Positions 47,320-58,479 of a DNA stretch of 64,000 nt are shown one piece after another. The position numbers were made by a program, and so were the translations under genes. Position 1 is the stretch's first letter. Each line of letters begins with the position of its first letter. The DNA comes from Heterobilharzia americana (lineage: Eukaryota; Platyhelminthes; Trematoda; Strigeidida; Schistosomatidae): positions 62,193,257 to 62,257,256 of the forward strand of contig OX104128.1 in NCBI GenBank assembly GCA_944470555.2, written 5' to 3'. Below the pieces are notes generated by a model that saw nothing but the letters and a program-made list of their open reading frames with translations, was not told the origin of the DNA and did not search any database.

Positions 47320-50300
47320 ATCAATTCAATCAACCAATCAATCAATATCAACATAGGACCAGGTATTACTGAGTAACGGTCCGAGTTGTCACAGCTCATA
47401 TCAGTACATCAAATAAAAAGGCAGTGAAGTGAAGGATGAAGATAAGTGAATGCAGTCAAAAGAAATATAAAGTACGAGAAGAAAGGAAAGAGGAGTGACA
47501 AAATGGTGAGATTCGGTATAGCGTTGTTAAGATGAGGATAATGTGTGTATACATCTGCGCCACTGACATCGGTTCTGGGCCATATCACCTAGGGTCTCCA
47601 ACCACTGGTTCCTCTTGTCCCGTGGACCCCAACCACCTAGTCTGCATTGCCCAACATGACTCAAACCAACAGTCAGAGACTTCATACATTGGTGCCATGT
47701 TTTAGTCTGGCCACCTCGGGCCTTTTTCCAGCCTGGACCCACCTCAGCCAACATTGTGTGACGAGGCAATCGGTGACTAGGCATACGTAACACGTGTCCC
47801 AACCATCTCAGTAGATATAGGTTCAAAACCTCGTCAGCTGATTTACCCCCACTCCCTAAAACTCTACTCCTGACTTATGCATTACTCACGTGGCGACAAT
47901 ACGGAATATGGCCTATACTACGAAGGCAACGGTGGTCAAACACCTGAAGCCTTATCACATCTTCCACCTTCAATGGCCATGTTTCACAGTCATACAGTAG
48001 AACAGAGCGGACTGCTGTGCAGTACATGCGACCCTTAATAGACAAACGGATATCATGGCGGCGCCACAGGTGGCGCAAATCGGCAAAAGACAATCGAGCC
48101 TTTTGTATCCGTGCAAAGATTTCATCGGCAACTGACCCACCAGGGCTGATCCTACTTCCCGGGTAAGTGAAGTGGTCAACACATGCAACCACCTCACTCT
48201 GTATTGTTAGCCGCGGCACTGCTGAAGACCAGTCCTGGAGCAGAAATTTGTATTTAAGTGGTGAGAACCGCGTCCCAAACATTCTCGAATTCCCACTCGA
48301 AGTGTTCAGAAGACTCTGAATCTTGTCAGCGCCCTCACCTAACAACAGGACTACGTCATCTGCATATTCTAGGTGTAACGAAAATTCTCCTGTAATTAGG
48401 TCAACGTCTGTGTAACCTGGTGACGAGAGGGAGACCTCCATAAGAATATCTATGATGAAATTGAATAAGAATGGAGAGAGTGGGCATCCTTGACGGACAC
48501 CACTCAATGAGTATAGCTCCCTGGACAACTCACCATAGGTTCTGACATGCCCACAAATGTTTGAGTAGATAGCTTTCAATAAGGTGATGTACTTACTAGG
48601 CACGCCTTTCAGTGACAGACATTACTGTTCCTGAGCTCCACTCAGGTGTCGAAGAATTATAGAACCTAGAATCTTAGACACTATGCTCGTCAGGCTGACT
48701 CCTCACAAGAGGACTTCTCGCCTTTCTTGAAGACTGGAATGATCAGTGACTTAGACCAGTCAGAGGGGATCGTATTTGATTCCCATATACTACCTAACAC
48801 TTCCGTTAACCTGACTAAGAGCACTCTACCACCATCCTTGTATACCTCAGGAGTTAGTCCGTCTGGTCCTGCTGCCCTACCTTCTTTCAGGTTACCTACT
48901 ACTTTCTCGACTTCTTCTAGTGTTGGGGGACCTATCTATATGTCCCATTCAGGATCCGACTGGATAGCGGGCAACGCAATCATGGCTGGAGGCCAGTTAA
49001 ACTGTTCCTCAAGTGTTCTCTCCATCGTTCCAGTCGTCTCCCCTGCGAGTGAATCGCAGATCCGTCCTTCTCCGCTATAGCCTCACTAACTGTAGTTGAC
49101 CATTTCCCCCAGTCTCCTTAATAAGTCTAAATAACTGTCTACTGTTACCGATCGCCGCTGCCTTTTCCATCTCTTTAGCCTTCGCTGCCCACCACTGTTC
49201 ACGATCGTTGCGCAGACTTTTCGTCAGTCTACTTTTAAGTTGCGCTCGCTCTTCATTGTACTCAGAGCCTGCAGGGATGCATTCACGTGCATCCATTAGT
49301 TTGGAAGAAGCTGCTGATATCCACTGGCTCTTTTTAGCCATTATTTTGGAGTCGGCTACAGTCTCCAGTGCTGCTTTTACAGTAGACTGAAGATGGCACC
49401 AAGCTTCTTCTGGATGAGTGACAGTCTTTTGTTCCGATAACTGCCTAGCCAACTTCTCACTGAACACGGCTTTGGTGTTTTCGTTGTCCAGCAGAACTCG
49501 TAGTGGTTTTGTTGCCAAATTTTTTCTACGTCCATTGAGACGCAGGCATATACGTGCTCGGACCAACGCATGATCGCTGTCCAAACACGTACTCCAGAAG
49601 GAGCGGCAGTCTTCCACCGATCCTCTCCAGCGATGACTAATAGCAATGTGGTCTATCTGTGTCCATCGCTGAGTCGAGCTCGGTGGACGCCAGGTCAGAC
49701 AGTGCCTTTCTTTATGTCTGAAATTGTGCTGGCTAAAAATAGGCGGTTATCTGAGCATAGTTGTAATAGGCGATCACCGTTATCTGTACGTTCAGCTGGG
49801 ATTCCGAAAGTGCCACCTAAGTGCCTTTCTGCCTCACTCAGTCTACCCACCTGTGCGTTGAGGTCACCTGCAACAACCACTACGTCCGAACGTTTGGCTT
49901 TCGAGAGGAGGTTAGACAGTTTATGGTAGAACTCGTCCTTCACTTCATCCGAACTGCAGTCAGTGGGTGCGTAAGCAGAGATTACAAAGAGACAACGGCG
50001 AGTCTCACTATTCCTTTTAGTTCTCACTGTGCCGTTCAGCCTCATAGCGCAGAGGCGACTATCAACTGGGATCCAGTCTAGTAGTGAGTTTTCTGCCCTG
50101 GTGCTTAATGCTATACCTACACCTGCAAGACCACGAGAGCTAGCTATCGAATCTCCAGAAACTCGAAGGGTGAATTTTGCGGATTCACCAGATTGGTCAG
50201 GAGAGGTCAGGTGAATAACCACACTTGGGTCCTGTATGCGTGTCTCACAAACACAGCACACATCCATGCCCGAGTTGCTAGAGTCTTTGCTAACGAAGCC

Positions 50301-51092
50301 TGTTGGCCAATTTGACGGAGGGTGCGGACATTGAAGGCTCCAATATGTAATTTGGAGCGTGGTTTAAGGAGACCAGGGATGCTGTTCTGTGGACTCAGAT
50401 CGTTGTCGAAGGCTGCAGAGGTAGGAGAAATTGAAGATGATGCAGCATCATTAATTAAGAGACGTGAAGGAAGATTAGAAGGTAATGATGGAGGAGGAGG
50501 ATAGCAGTCAGAAGAAACTTGGGTGCTGACAGAGTTGTGAGGGCGGTTGACACTTCCCGGCTGCCCACACCGTGGAAGGCTATTTCTTCTTAAGGTACCT
50601 GAAAGAGATTTGTGTGACCGCAGAGCCCATCGGACATCTGCTTGAGGCCTGTCACACCCAGCCTTTTGAGTATGATTATTTTGAACTTTTGTATTTTTGG
50701 GGCCGGATGGTCGAAAGGAAACGACAAGTGAACCAACACCGCCGGCCCGGCAGACCGTGGGGCGTGGTGGAGTGTGTTATTTTTGGGGCCGACCTTTTCT
50801 AACCCCCCCTTCCACTGAGAAGGCAGCATCAGCATGGCACTGCTGGTCATCCAAGGGAAACACCTTACTGCTGTCACACCCCATCCAGCTAGCAGCAGTA
50901 CGACTTCGCCCTCAGACCCCCATCATAGTGTAGCAATTTACACTATAACGGTAACTGCTTTTCGTCTAACCACTACCCAACAGACCTTTCTGGTATGGTA
51001 GGACCTCGAGGGAACAAGCGTTCCACCAGCATAGCTCGTTGGGTCATTGTGATATGCAAGTCCGACCATCACGTCGAGATAGCAGCTATCGA
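47320..51092 (-). mobile_element. RTE/SR2-like non-LTR retrotransposon, nearly full length, internal deletion
   Basis: Complement runs from leader (51092) to a TTGATTGA-type 3' tail (about 47320). Endonuclease 50267-49695: CCVCETRIQDPSV, SRGLAGVGIALSTRAENSLL, VVVAGDLNAQVGRL. Linker 49617-49075. RT pieces: AAGPDGLTPEVYKDGG (about 48890), SGVRQGCPLSPFLFNFIID and LEYADDVVLLLGEGADK (48603-47875). The C-terminal segment WLGHVLRMPSHRLPRHTML follows (47826-47527). DNA for the FTLRQ...FLDLKAAFD region (RT motif A) is missing at about 48615, so it cannot encode an active RT. It is the best preserved RTE copy. Confidence 0.88.
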
Positions 51093-51094
51093 TA

Positions 51095-52690
51095 GGCGAA
51101 AACTATTACAAAAACAAGTTTGTTTTTTACTGATGCTTCACTATTTAGCTCTAATAGCTTCATCAAAGTAAACGCAAACCGGAATCTACAATATACAACC
51201 TCATATATGTTGACTCGATAAAATTTCTTCTGTTCGAAAATGATAAAAAGTATGTATAATGTGTTAAGTGTGTGAATTACAGGTTGAAGTTTGTATGTGC
51301 ACATGTGATTACAGTTCTTCTTACAAGTGTCTTGGTCATATTAATTTGTGGAGATGAGAAGAGATCAGATCAATTTACATTTGATTTCTTCATTCCTATT
51401 TCGACAACTTTCATTCCACTTTGTGTGCAGAGACTCCGCAATAAGACGTTTCTGACAGTGCATAAACCCTTCCAGATAGTCTCAGTAGTGTTACAGTTTA
51501 CTCTGTAACCTGAAATGATAACATGTAGTGCTATGGTTGAAATGTTCTCAAGCTTTTTGAGAGCTATGGGACTTCTAAAAATCGACTGGAAGCGCTTCAG
51601 TGTTCATTTTTTTTCTAAATTTGGTTTCATGAAAAGTCTGTCTTATGTAGACTGAATCGCAGTTCTCAGCATTTTTATAAACATAATTAGATTGTGAATC
51701 ATGGGGAATTTTGTCTTCTATATGGACTGTAGTGTTCTGTAGCATGGTTGATGTTCAGCAGAACATTCTGATATACTATTTGCTGAGGACTTTCCTAAAC
51801 TTATCCAAAGTATGTGACATGTAAAGGATACCTACTGTCGTAGCCCATAATTTGGGAATGCTACTTTTGAGGTCTAGTTGAATATCATTTTCGAGTGTGA
51901 GAACAAAGTTTACCGCATAATTTTTCATTTTACGGATCTCGATCAGACTTAAATTCCTTCCCTTTTTCATTGTGTCATTAGCTATCAAAGATCTTTGAAC
52001 TAATGATGTTCGATGGGCTTTGTTGAAATTAGTCATATCTAAATATCTATTAGTATTCTACCTAACTAGAAAATAAAATAAGGGAAGTTCATCGTTATCC
52101 GATTCTGTTGCCTAGCTAAAACTGATGCTTGGGGATCTAATATTCAAAACATCTTTCAAGAATGCTTAGTTTAGGTCACATTTCAGAACAACGAATGGAT
52201 AATAAACAAATCTTAATGAAATTTTCGAACCTGGTCCAAGTGCAAATGAACTTTCTTCAAACTTACAAATAGGTTGGCTACTATGAGTGACACAGGCGAA
52301 CTTGTAGCCACACAGTTGGTTTATCCGGGTGGTTTCCCATCAATTATCAAGTACCTATTTCCTTCACATGAAATAAAAATTATCTAAATAGGTATGAAGG
52401 AATTAAATGCAACTTGACTAGATTAGCTCTCACCCTACAAACTGATATAACCAGCACAGTTGTGAGAAGAAGAATGTATGTGCAAACTTCAATCTGTAAT
52501 TCACACATTAATCACCTGACAATGCAGAATTATTTTGATCAACGTGACACACATGAGCTTGTAAATTGATAATTCCAGTTAATTATTACTTTGATGAAGC
52601 TATTAGAGCTAAAGAGAGAAACGTCAGTAACTGTAAAATACACTACTGAACAACTTGAGTAGTTAACAACCACTCAAGCTAATTTTTAGA
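51095..52690. other. Intronic DNA with an unassigned minus-strand frame
   Basis: The minus frame 52036-51776 (86 codons, SLIEIRKMKNYAVNFVLTLE and KLWATTVGILYMSHTLDKF) is not recognised. Following bases read ENCDSVYIRQTFHETKFR, which faintly recalls the C-x-x-x-Y-I-x-x-T spacing of a Penelope GIY-YIG end. Too weak to name. Confidence 0.3.
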
Positions 52691-52720
52691 TTTCGTCAGT
52701 CAGACCAGAATAGACTATAA

Positions 52721-52769
52721 ACGCTGGACGGCCGTTTCGCCTATTTGAGGTTGAGCTCATCAGCGGTGT
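52721..52769 (-). ncRNA. Hammerhead ribozyme, type I, third sequence type
   Basis: Complement reads ACACCG, core CTGATGAG, an extended stem II/loop (CTCAACCTCAAATAGGC), GAAA, stem III CGG/CCG, GTC, then CAGCGT. All core positions are intact. Stem II has about three pairs, and stem I pairs at four of six positions, the two failures being what C-to-T or G-to-A decay would give. No tRNA-like head was seen beside it, unlike F1 and F2. Confidence 0.65.
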
Positions 52770-52774
52770 ACCCA

Positions 52775-53845
52775 GACAAACTCAGACTATAGAGCCGAAT
52801 GCGTTCGGATCACCTGAATCTGGCTAGCTAACTTACATGAACCGGTATGTCTATAACAGAATGATCAATTTGCGAATGATTTACAAGTTGCGCGGTCGAC
52901 GTTTCTCACAGCTGAGTAGGTTTACAACTACCAAACTGTGGTGTCAACAGGATTTCTGTTGGAAACCAATAAGCCAAGACCACAAGGTGTAGGATCTTTA
53001 ACACAAAAGTGTCATGAATAACCTTGGTTTTTGCCTTTCATTCACTGGGAAATACAAATACCAAAATAATGAATGAACATAATTTACCTAACACCCAAAC
53101 CTTTTCCAAACCATCACTCACAACTTGGTTTGGACATCAAGATACAAAACAATGACCAATATCAGTGTCAAAGAGTCTTTATAACCAGATTCAAGCAGAT
53201 GGTTACTGAAGCATGAGATTAAGTGAAACTTGGAAATCTCTCCTTAAACATCCGATGAACATGCAACTCACCTATGTCTCTAACTTCATGTGTTTTCGAA
53301 AACTATTCGCTCTTAAATGGGCCTAAATTCATCCTCTACAGTAATGCTGATTTCCACAGCTTATAGGCTAGTCACCAACAGTACTCTGAAACCACACCTC
53401 TAACTGGTTACTAAAGACTAGCATAGTTAGTTTAAGCCTAATCCAGCAACATATATTCCTGTTCATAACCTTGTTAGTCTTTCTATTATGAATATACAAA
53501 GCGTTCCCCAAGGATGTAGGAGTCCAAGTAATGTCTTCATTACATCAAAAGCCAATGATCTCCATTTACCAAAGCCCACTTTTCAGATAGGCGCATATTT
53601 GATGACTTAGAAGTAATAATGGAAGGAATCTTTCTTGGGAGAAGTTGACGGGATAACATCCAGCGATAATACTTATCTAGAGGCAGTCTAATGAATGATC
53701 AAACCTTTTGAAATAAGACATCCCTTTTAATCCCCGAGTATCAATCTGAGGTGATAAATGGTGGAATATATTTTCTGATAACCTTTTAATACATGAAGAA
53801 ATGCAAGTATTTGTGATGATGTCTACCTATCTCAAGAGTTTTACT
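52775..53845. other. Intronic DNA, nothing recognised
   Basis: No frame above threshold and no interspersed family noticed. Confidence 0.35.
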
Positions 53846-53849
53846 TCAG

Positions 53850-54725
53850 TTTTTGACTCAGCTCCATGTTCCGGGTCGGAACACCGTCTGACGTGGATGT
53901 CAATATCCGAAACCTGATGAATCGGTCCCCTCATACAGCATGAAACATCATCGCAACGCTGCCATATGAAAACGAACACTTCTGCAAGAGCATTCTGTTA
54001 ATGCTCCCACAAGACTGGTCAGTGTAATCACAAAACCGGTCGTCGGGCTTCAGAGTATCTACATTCAGCGAGTAATCGGATCGTTTGACCACATCTACCC
54101 CTCTATGAATAGACGTCCATGGAACGCGTCTTAACGAGTTTCCACAATCTTCTAGACGAGATGTAGTTCACCTTTCCTAGAGACTTTCCTACCCCCTCAG
54201 CACATCAATCCAACTTCAGAGGCTCACCCAAGGCTGGAGTAAACGACACCCGGCATTTGGAACCGATTATCCCTCACTTTCGCAAGGTGAACCAAACGCC
54301 TTCTCTAAGGACCACTTCAACAGCAGCAACTACAGGAATTAGGAAATTGTATTCCCTTACTTTTCGGTTGCACCGCTACTAGATCACTGAGCGGAGTCCA
54401 GACGGTTAGCTAAGCCAACCGCGTTTTGAAGACTCACACCACTGATCTGCGTACATGAATATCATCGACGGCGTTTGCCGTTAAGTCAACTCCAACGGTA
54501 GATTGGTTGATATACAGGGGGGCCACGTTGAGGCTCCCTGTCGTTGCGTAGCTAGGCATGACTCGTAATCACCGGTCTACATCCGTGCTCCGGTTTTCCA
54601 GACCACCAGCACAAACGCTAACACCACCTAACCGCACTGTATAGAGCCTTTTCACGTTGATGTCCCGGCACTTAACTATGGAGGAGGCATTTGATTGCCT
54701 AAAGAAAGTCATAGTTTCTGTCTAC
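53850..54725. other. Conspicuously GC-richer block, unclassified
   Basis: Base composition rises clearly above the surroundings over about 0.9 kb. There are no open frames over 60 codons on either strand, but short coding-like runs occur (plus VRGLQSIYI-type near 54030; EAFDCLKKVIVSVYL near 54688). It looks like a decayed body of an element not otherwise present here, possibly LTR-type. I cannot name it. Confidence 0.4.
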
Positions 54726-54729
54726 CTCA

Positions 54730-55295
54730 CTAATAGGATACCTGACTGACTTCCTCTTTTCTCACTGGTTTACTTTCCAATAGCGACTGTATTAGTTAAA
54801 ATTAGTATAAAATGACATCTGAACTGCTTTTGATCACAGTATCCTTCAGTGTCTCAATGTGGATGATTTCTGTTTCCGGTCATCTTGATAACAAGAAAAC
54901 AGGAACAATTAAAAAAATACGAAATACACGAAAAGCAAAATTGCCAAAGACCTATAATAATAATGAACAAGTACAATGATAGTTTATGAGAACAAAAGAG
55001 AAAGACATTGAGAGAACTCATGTGATTTAAAGTTTAATTCTTGTGTATACTCACTAGTTTGTTTACTAACTGAGCAGTAAATTGAACAAGTAAAATACTT
55101 TTAGAACTTTTGCTCAAATGATGTGTTCTATAAATTGAACTACATGGGTACAAAATATATACAAATTTGTGCAGTAAACACTGCGATTTCTTGCAGCTAA
55201 ACAGCTTTTTAACCTCTTAAACGTGAGTACATAGTTGATGAGCTTTTTGTTAAATAGTCCAATCACTTTAGCCTGACTAATGATACAGAATATTA
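54730..55295. other. Intronic DNA, nothing recognised
   Basis: AT-rich, no frame or family noticed. Confidence 0.4.
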
Positions 55296-55299
55296 AGTT

Positions 55300-55500
55300 T
55301 TGAGGGGGCTGTGGAGATTTGGAAATATTTCAAGTTGTTATTCATCGAAGGTCGCGGTTTCGATCCCTGGTGGTGCGGTGTCGTGGGTGCGCACTGCTGA
55401 GGAGTCCCATACTAGGACGAAACAGCTGTCCAGTGCTCCCAGGTTCCCTTTTTTCCTCCAACTGATGTCAGTCTTCGATGAATAACAACTTGAGAATATT
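55300..55500 (+). repeat. F2 element, shortened, with intact ribozyme
   Basis: Perfect 19-bp terminal inverted repeat: TCAAGTTGTTATTCATCGA (55330-55348) and its exact complement (55475-55493). Most of the left arm is deleted, leaving a direct join into the B box (GGTTTCGATCCCTGG), then the hammerhead. It is preceded by the family outer block TGAGGGGGCTGTGGAGATTT. Confidence 0.8.
55391..55436 (+). ncRNA. Hammerhead ribozyme, type I, F2 family, fully consistent sequence
   Basis: Reads GCACTG, core CTGAGGAG, stem II TCC-CATACTA-GGA then C, GAAA, stem III CAG/CTG, cleavage triplet GTC, then CAGTGC. Stem I is six perfect pairs, stem II is perfect, and no core base is changed. Predicted cleavage is after 55430. 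Best ribozyme candidate in the window; it lies on the strand opposite to RALGAPB transcription, so it needs its own transcript (a B box lies just upstream). Confidence 0.82.
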
Positions 55501-55504
55501 AAGT

Positions 55505-56280
55505 GTCTAACCGTCATATAATAAAGTAGTATATGTTGTCAACTACACTATACTGAATGATGCGAACAGTTTGTGTTCTCTTCAACCTCAAATGTATAAA
55601 ATATTTCCAATGAACAGACTTCTGCTATCCACGGTGATAATTGTCGACAACTCTATACCAAATTCCTTAAAAAGAATATCTTTTGTTCTACAAGAATACT
55701 GATAAAAAAACCTCATCTGTTCTAGTCAAACTAGCCAACATTTAAAAAACATAAAAATGGATTGAAAACCAAAATGGATCAGTTAAAATACCCAGTGGAA
55801 AAGTATATTTATTTATAATCGTGCTGGAAAAAACCCAGTAAACTGGACAAACTTAGCACCATTGATTAACTCATAGTATAAGAAATCTCTGGAACTAATC
55901 GTACTAATCCAAATGCCTCATTAATGTTTCATCAAAGCACAAAAATACTGGTGTAACAGTCAATTAGGGAAAAAATAGATAAAAAGTGGTTGGGCAACCG
56001 CACCCAGATCCTTGCGCTGTAATAAAATAATGTAACTCATCTATGCGTTAAAATGCTTGTGTATTGGGTTAGGAGCTACAATTATTGTTTAATTGTTTAT
56101 GATGATACCTGATAATCCATGCCAAAGTAGATGGATCAGAAGTTGAATGCCGAACTCATTCAAATAATTCAACCTATAAGACATAGCTCTACTAAGCTAT
56201 CAGTCACACTGATTGTATGGGGACTGATCCTTTCCACCTCAGTTGAAGGTGAATTCCAAAACAATGATCCAGTGGTTAGA
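55505..56280. other. Intronic DNA, nothing recognised
   Basis: AT-rich, no frame or family noticed. Confidence 0.4.
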
Positions 56281-56320
56281 GTTTAATTTCTTACGCTCTC
56301 TGTTTCTCTCACATACACAA

Positions 56321-56322
<2 letters not shown>

Positions 56323-56370
<48 letters not shown>
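56323..56370. repeat. (TA)n microsatellite close to an exon
   Basis: About 24 TA units, ending some 20 bp from the donor of RALGAPB exon d. Confidence 0.95.
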
Positions 56371-56372
<2 letters not shown>

Positions 56373-56392
56373 GCGATAGATAAATAGATTAC

Positions 56393-56641
56393 CAGGTATT
56401 TCGATGTTCTTGTTAATTATGCCAAGTAAAGCAATAGACAGTTCAACAGAAAGGCGAGACCAATGTTGGATAAATGCATAGTGATGTCGCCATACTTTTG
56501 CACACTCTTTGAATGCAATCCAGAGTTGGGGTTTTGGAAAACAATAAATACAAGCTTTCAACCAAGTACTGAATAACATTTTCGAGATACAATCTGAAGT
56601 AGTTGAAAGTATAACAGATGGCTCTTTGCTAATACGAAGAT
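56393..56641 (-). CDS. RALGAPB: RALGAPB homologue, exon d
   Basis: Encodes MLFSTWLKACIYCFPKP, AFKECAKVWRHHYAFIQHWS and LSIALLGII. This lines up with vertebrate [20 protein letters not shown] and NWRHHPAVVEQWSKV, one of the clearest blocks for the gene assignment. The exon ends in CCTG|GTAATC, phase 1, which joins exon e to make an Ala codon. The start depends on the same ambiguous tiny intron as exon c (acceptor TTTTTTCAG at 56642-56650). A (TA)n tract lies only about 20 bp past the donor. Confidence 0.86.
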
Positions 56642-56672
56642 CTGAAAAAACTGGTTACAGAGTTAGGTCCAC

Positions 56673-56948
56673 CAACAGTTCCTGCTCCAGAAACGGAAGC
56701 ACTCGTCAACTGAGAAGCTGCCATAGACGATGAACTAACTGATGAAGAATGAGACAATCCTGACGGTAAATATAAGGGAGGTGATAAAACAGAATGGCAT
56801 ACAACTAAACAAAATCGTAATATACAATCCCAACAGTCAGGTGATAATCGACCAGGTGTCGAACACAAATCTTCAATTGTTTGAGCCACCAGTTTTGTGA
56901 TATCTAACTGCTTATTGAGTAATCCTGATAAATGCGCCAATTCAGTGC
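56673..56948 (-). CDS. RALGAPB: RALGAPB homologue, exon c
   Basis: The acceptor TTGGTTTTCAG is followed by two bases that complete a Gly codon with exon b. The exon then reads TELAHLSGLLNKQLDITKLV and LSPDCWDCILRFCLVVCHSV. This fits the vertebrate helical stretch [28 protein letters not shown]. A Ser-rich linker (SSSVSSSSMAAS) follows. The 3' end is ambiguous. A GTGGAC donor at 56672 gives a 31-nt intron and keeps the phase. A better-looking GTAACC donor at 56658 would need an unusual acceptor to stay in frame. The reading frame itself is secure. Confidence 0.8.
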
Positions 56949-57360
56949 CTGAAAACCAATAGGGGAAAAATTACGAAAAAACATTTCAGTGCAATGAAAA
57001 ATATACACAGACAAATTGTTGACTTGTCACTAAACAATAACCAATATCATATTGTCTAATCCTGAATGTAGACCGAATTCTACAGATCATTTTGTAAGGA
57101 TATGTCAGTTGGGTGGGGACAATCAGCAGGAAGCCCGGAACATAGCAATAGGCGGTGCTTCTCCGTATCTCACAGGGGACATTAGTTCCCTTCAGGTTAC
57201 AGATACGCTTTATTGAAGAGTCCCAACAAGCACAAAACACAGGTCCAGAGCTCTCCCTCTTTGCCGATTACTTCTATCCAGCTGACAGAAAACGTGTAAA
57301 AATCTGAACTATAAACACAAGTAATAGTATCAATACATAAATATTGAAAGCAGAAGATAT

Positions 57361-57990
57361 GAGAAGGCTTCTGGCGTCTGACCACCGCTACCTTCTATCA
57401 TAGGCCGTGTTCCCTAGTATCAATGCGTGACCAACGCAGAAGTCGGCAGCTTTAGGCAAAAGAGGTAAGACAGTTGATGCCGTTGTGAACCTTCATCAAC
57501 TGACATCCATGGCTGCGACATATGTTACGTAGACCCAACCACCACCCACCATCTCCCTCGTCACACAATCTTCGTCGAAGTACGTTCAGCCTGGAAAAAG
57601 GCCCGTAGTGGCCAGACTAAAACATAGTATCAATGCATGAAATGCTTGACTGCTCGTTCGAGTCATGTAGAGTGGTGCAGACTAGCCGGTGAGGGTCCAC
57701 ACGACAAAAGAAACCTATGGTTAGAGACTCTAGGTGATATGGCTCAAAATCGATGTCAGCGGTGTAGATGCATACACACATTATCCTCATCTCAACATCT
57801 TATTCTTCCTTCCTCTCTTCTACTACTTTCTACTTCTACTTCCTTAGAACGATTTTTCTTTCCTTCATCATCTTCCATTTTATTGCCTTGTTACTTGATG
57901 TGCTGATGAGGTATGGGAACTTGAACCGCTACGCAGTAATTCCTGGTCCTATGTTGACCCGGATGATGATTATGAAAGGAAGCTTACATC
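57361..57990 (+). mobile_element. RTE-like retrotransposon, 3' end fragment
   Basis: Plus strand: EGFWRLTTATFYH-type DNA, then HDKRNLWLETLGDMAQNRCQ (57690-57760), CIHTLSSS, then a tail ending ATTCCTGGTCCTATGTTGA. It is close to the tail of the copy at 47.3-51.1 kb, so the same subfamily. Confidence 0.8.
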
Positions 57991-58479
57991 GTATTGGTTG
58001 TACTTTCCAAAAATATAAGGCAAGTGAAAACTATATAGTCACTACTGGTTTTAACTGTAAGCCTCTGAGTCATATGATCTCTCGGATCCCCCAATTCAGG
58101 GAATTTTGAGGCGTTAACAGATGCCAAACCGACACAACCACCCTTAAATCCACTATGCTTGTGATACACTAATCACGTCCCCACTTTTTTTAACCAGTCC
58201 CAAGACTGGAGTTATCAAGAAAAGAATTCCATACAGCATATTTCATACAGACAGCTTAATAGATAAGATAATTACAGGATCCATTACTAACCACTAGTCT
58301 CATCTGTAAACAAAGTTATTACCAACTTTCCAGAAGTTCCAAGTGGCATTTACTATATACATTTAACCCCAAAATGGTATGCGGACAACATACTAATGGT
58401 TACTTATTGTAATTTAACTATTTTTTGCACTCACTCACAGTTTTATCGACGCAAAATCTGGTGGTAAACGAAACGTTAA

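Noticed and set aside
50572..50933. Plus-strand frames over the RTE leader
   Set aside because: Antisense to the 5' leader of the minus-strand element; no independent motif.
51776..52036. Penelope-like assignment for the minus frame
   Set aside because: Only a faint C...YI..T spacing nearby; not enough to name the family. Left as unassigned.
56283..56392. Extension of exon d through the (TA)n tract (Tyr-Ile repeats)
   Set aside because: A donor at 56392 restores phase with exon e and matches the family. The YI-repeat tail is microsatellite translation.
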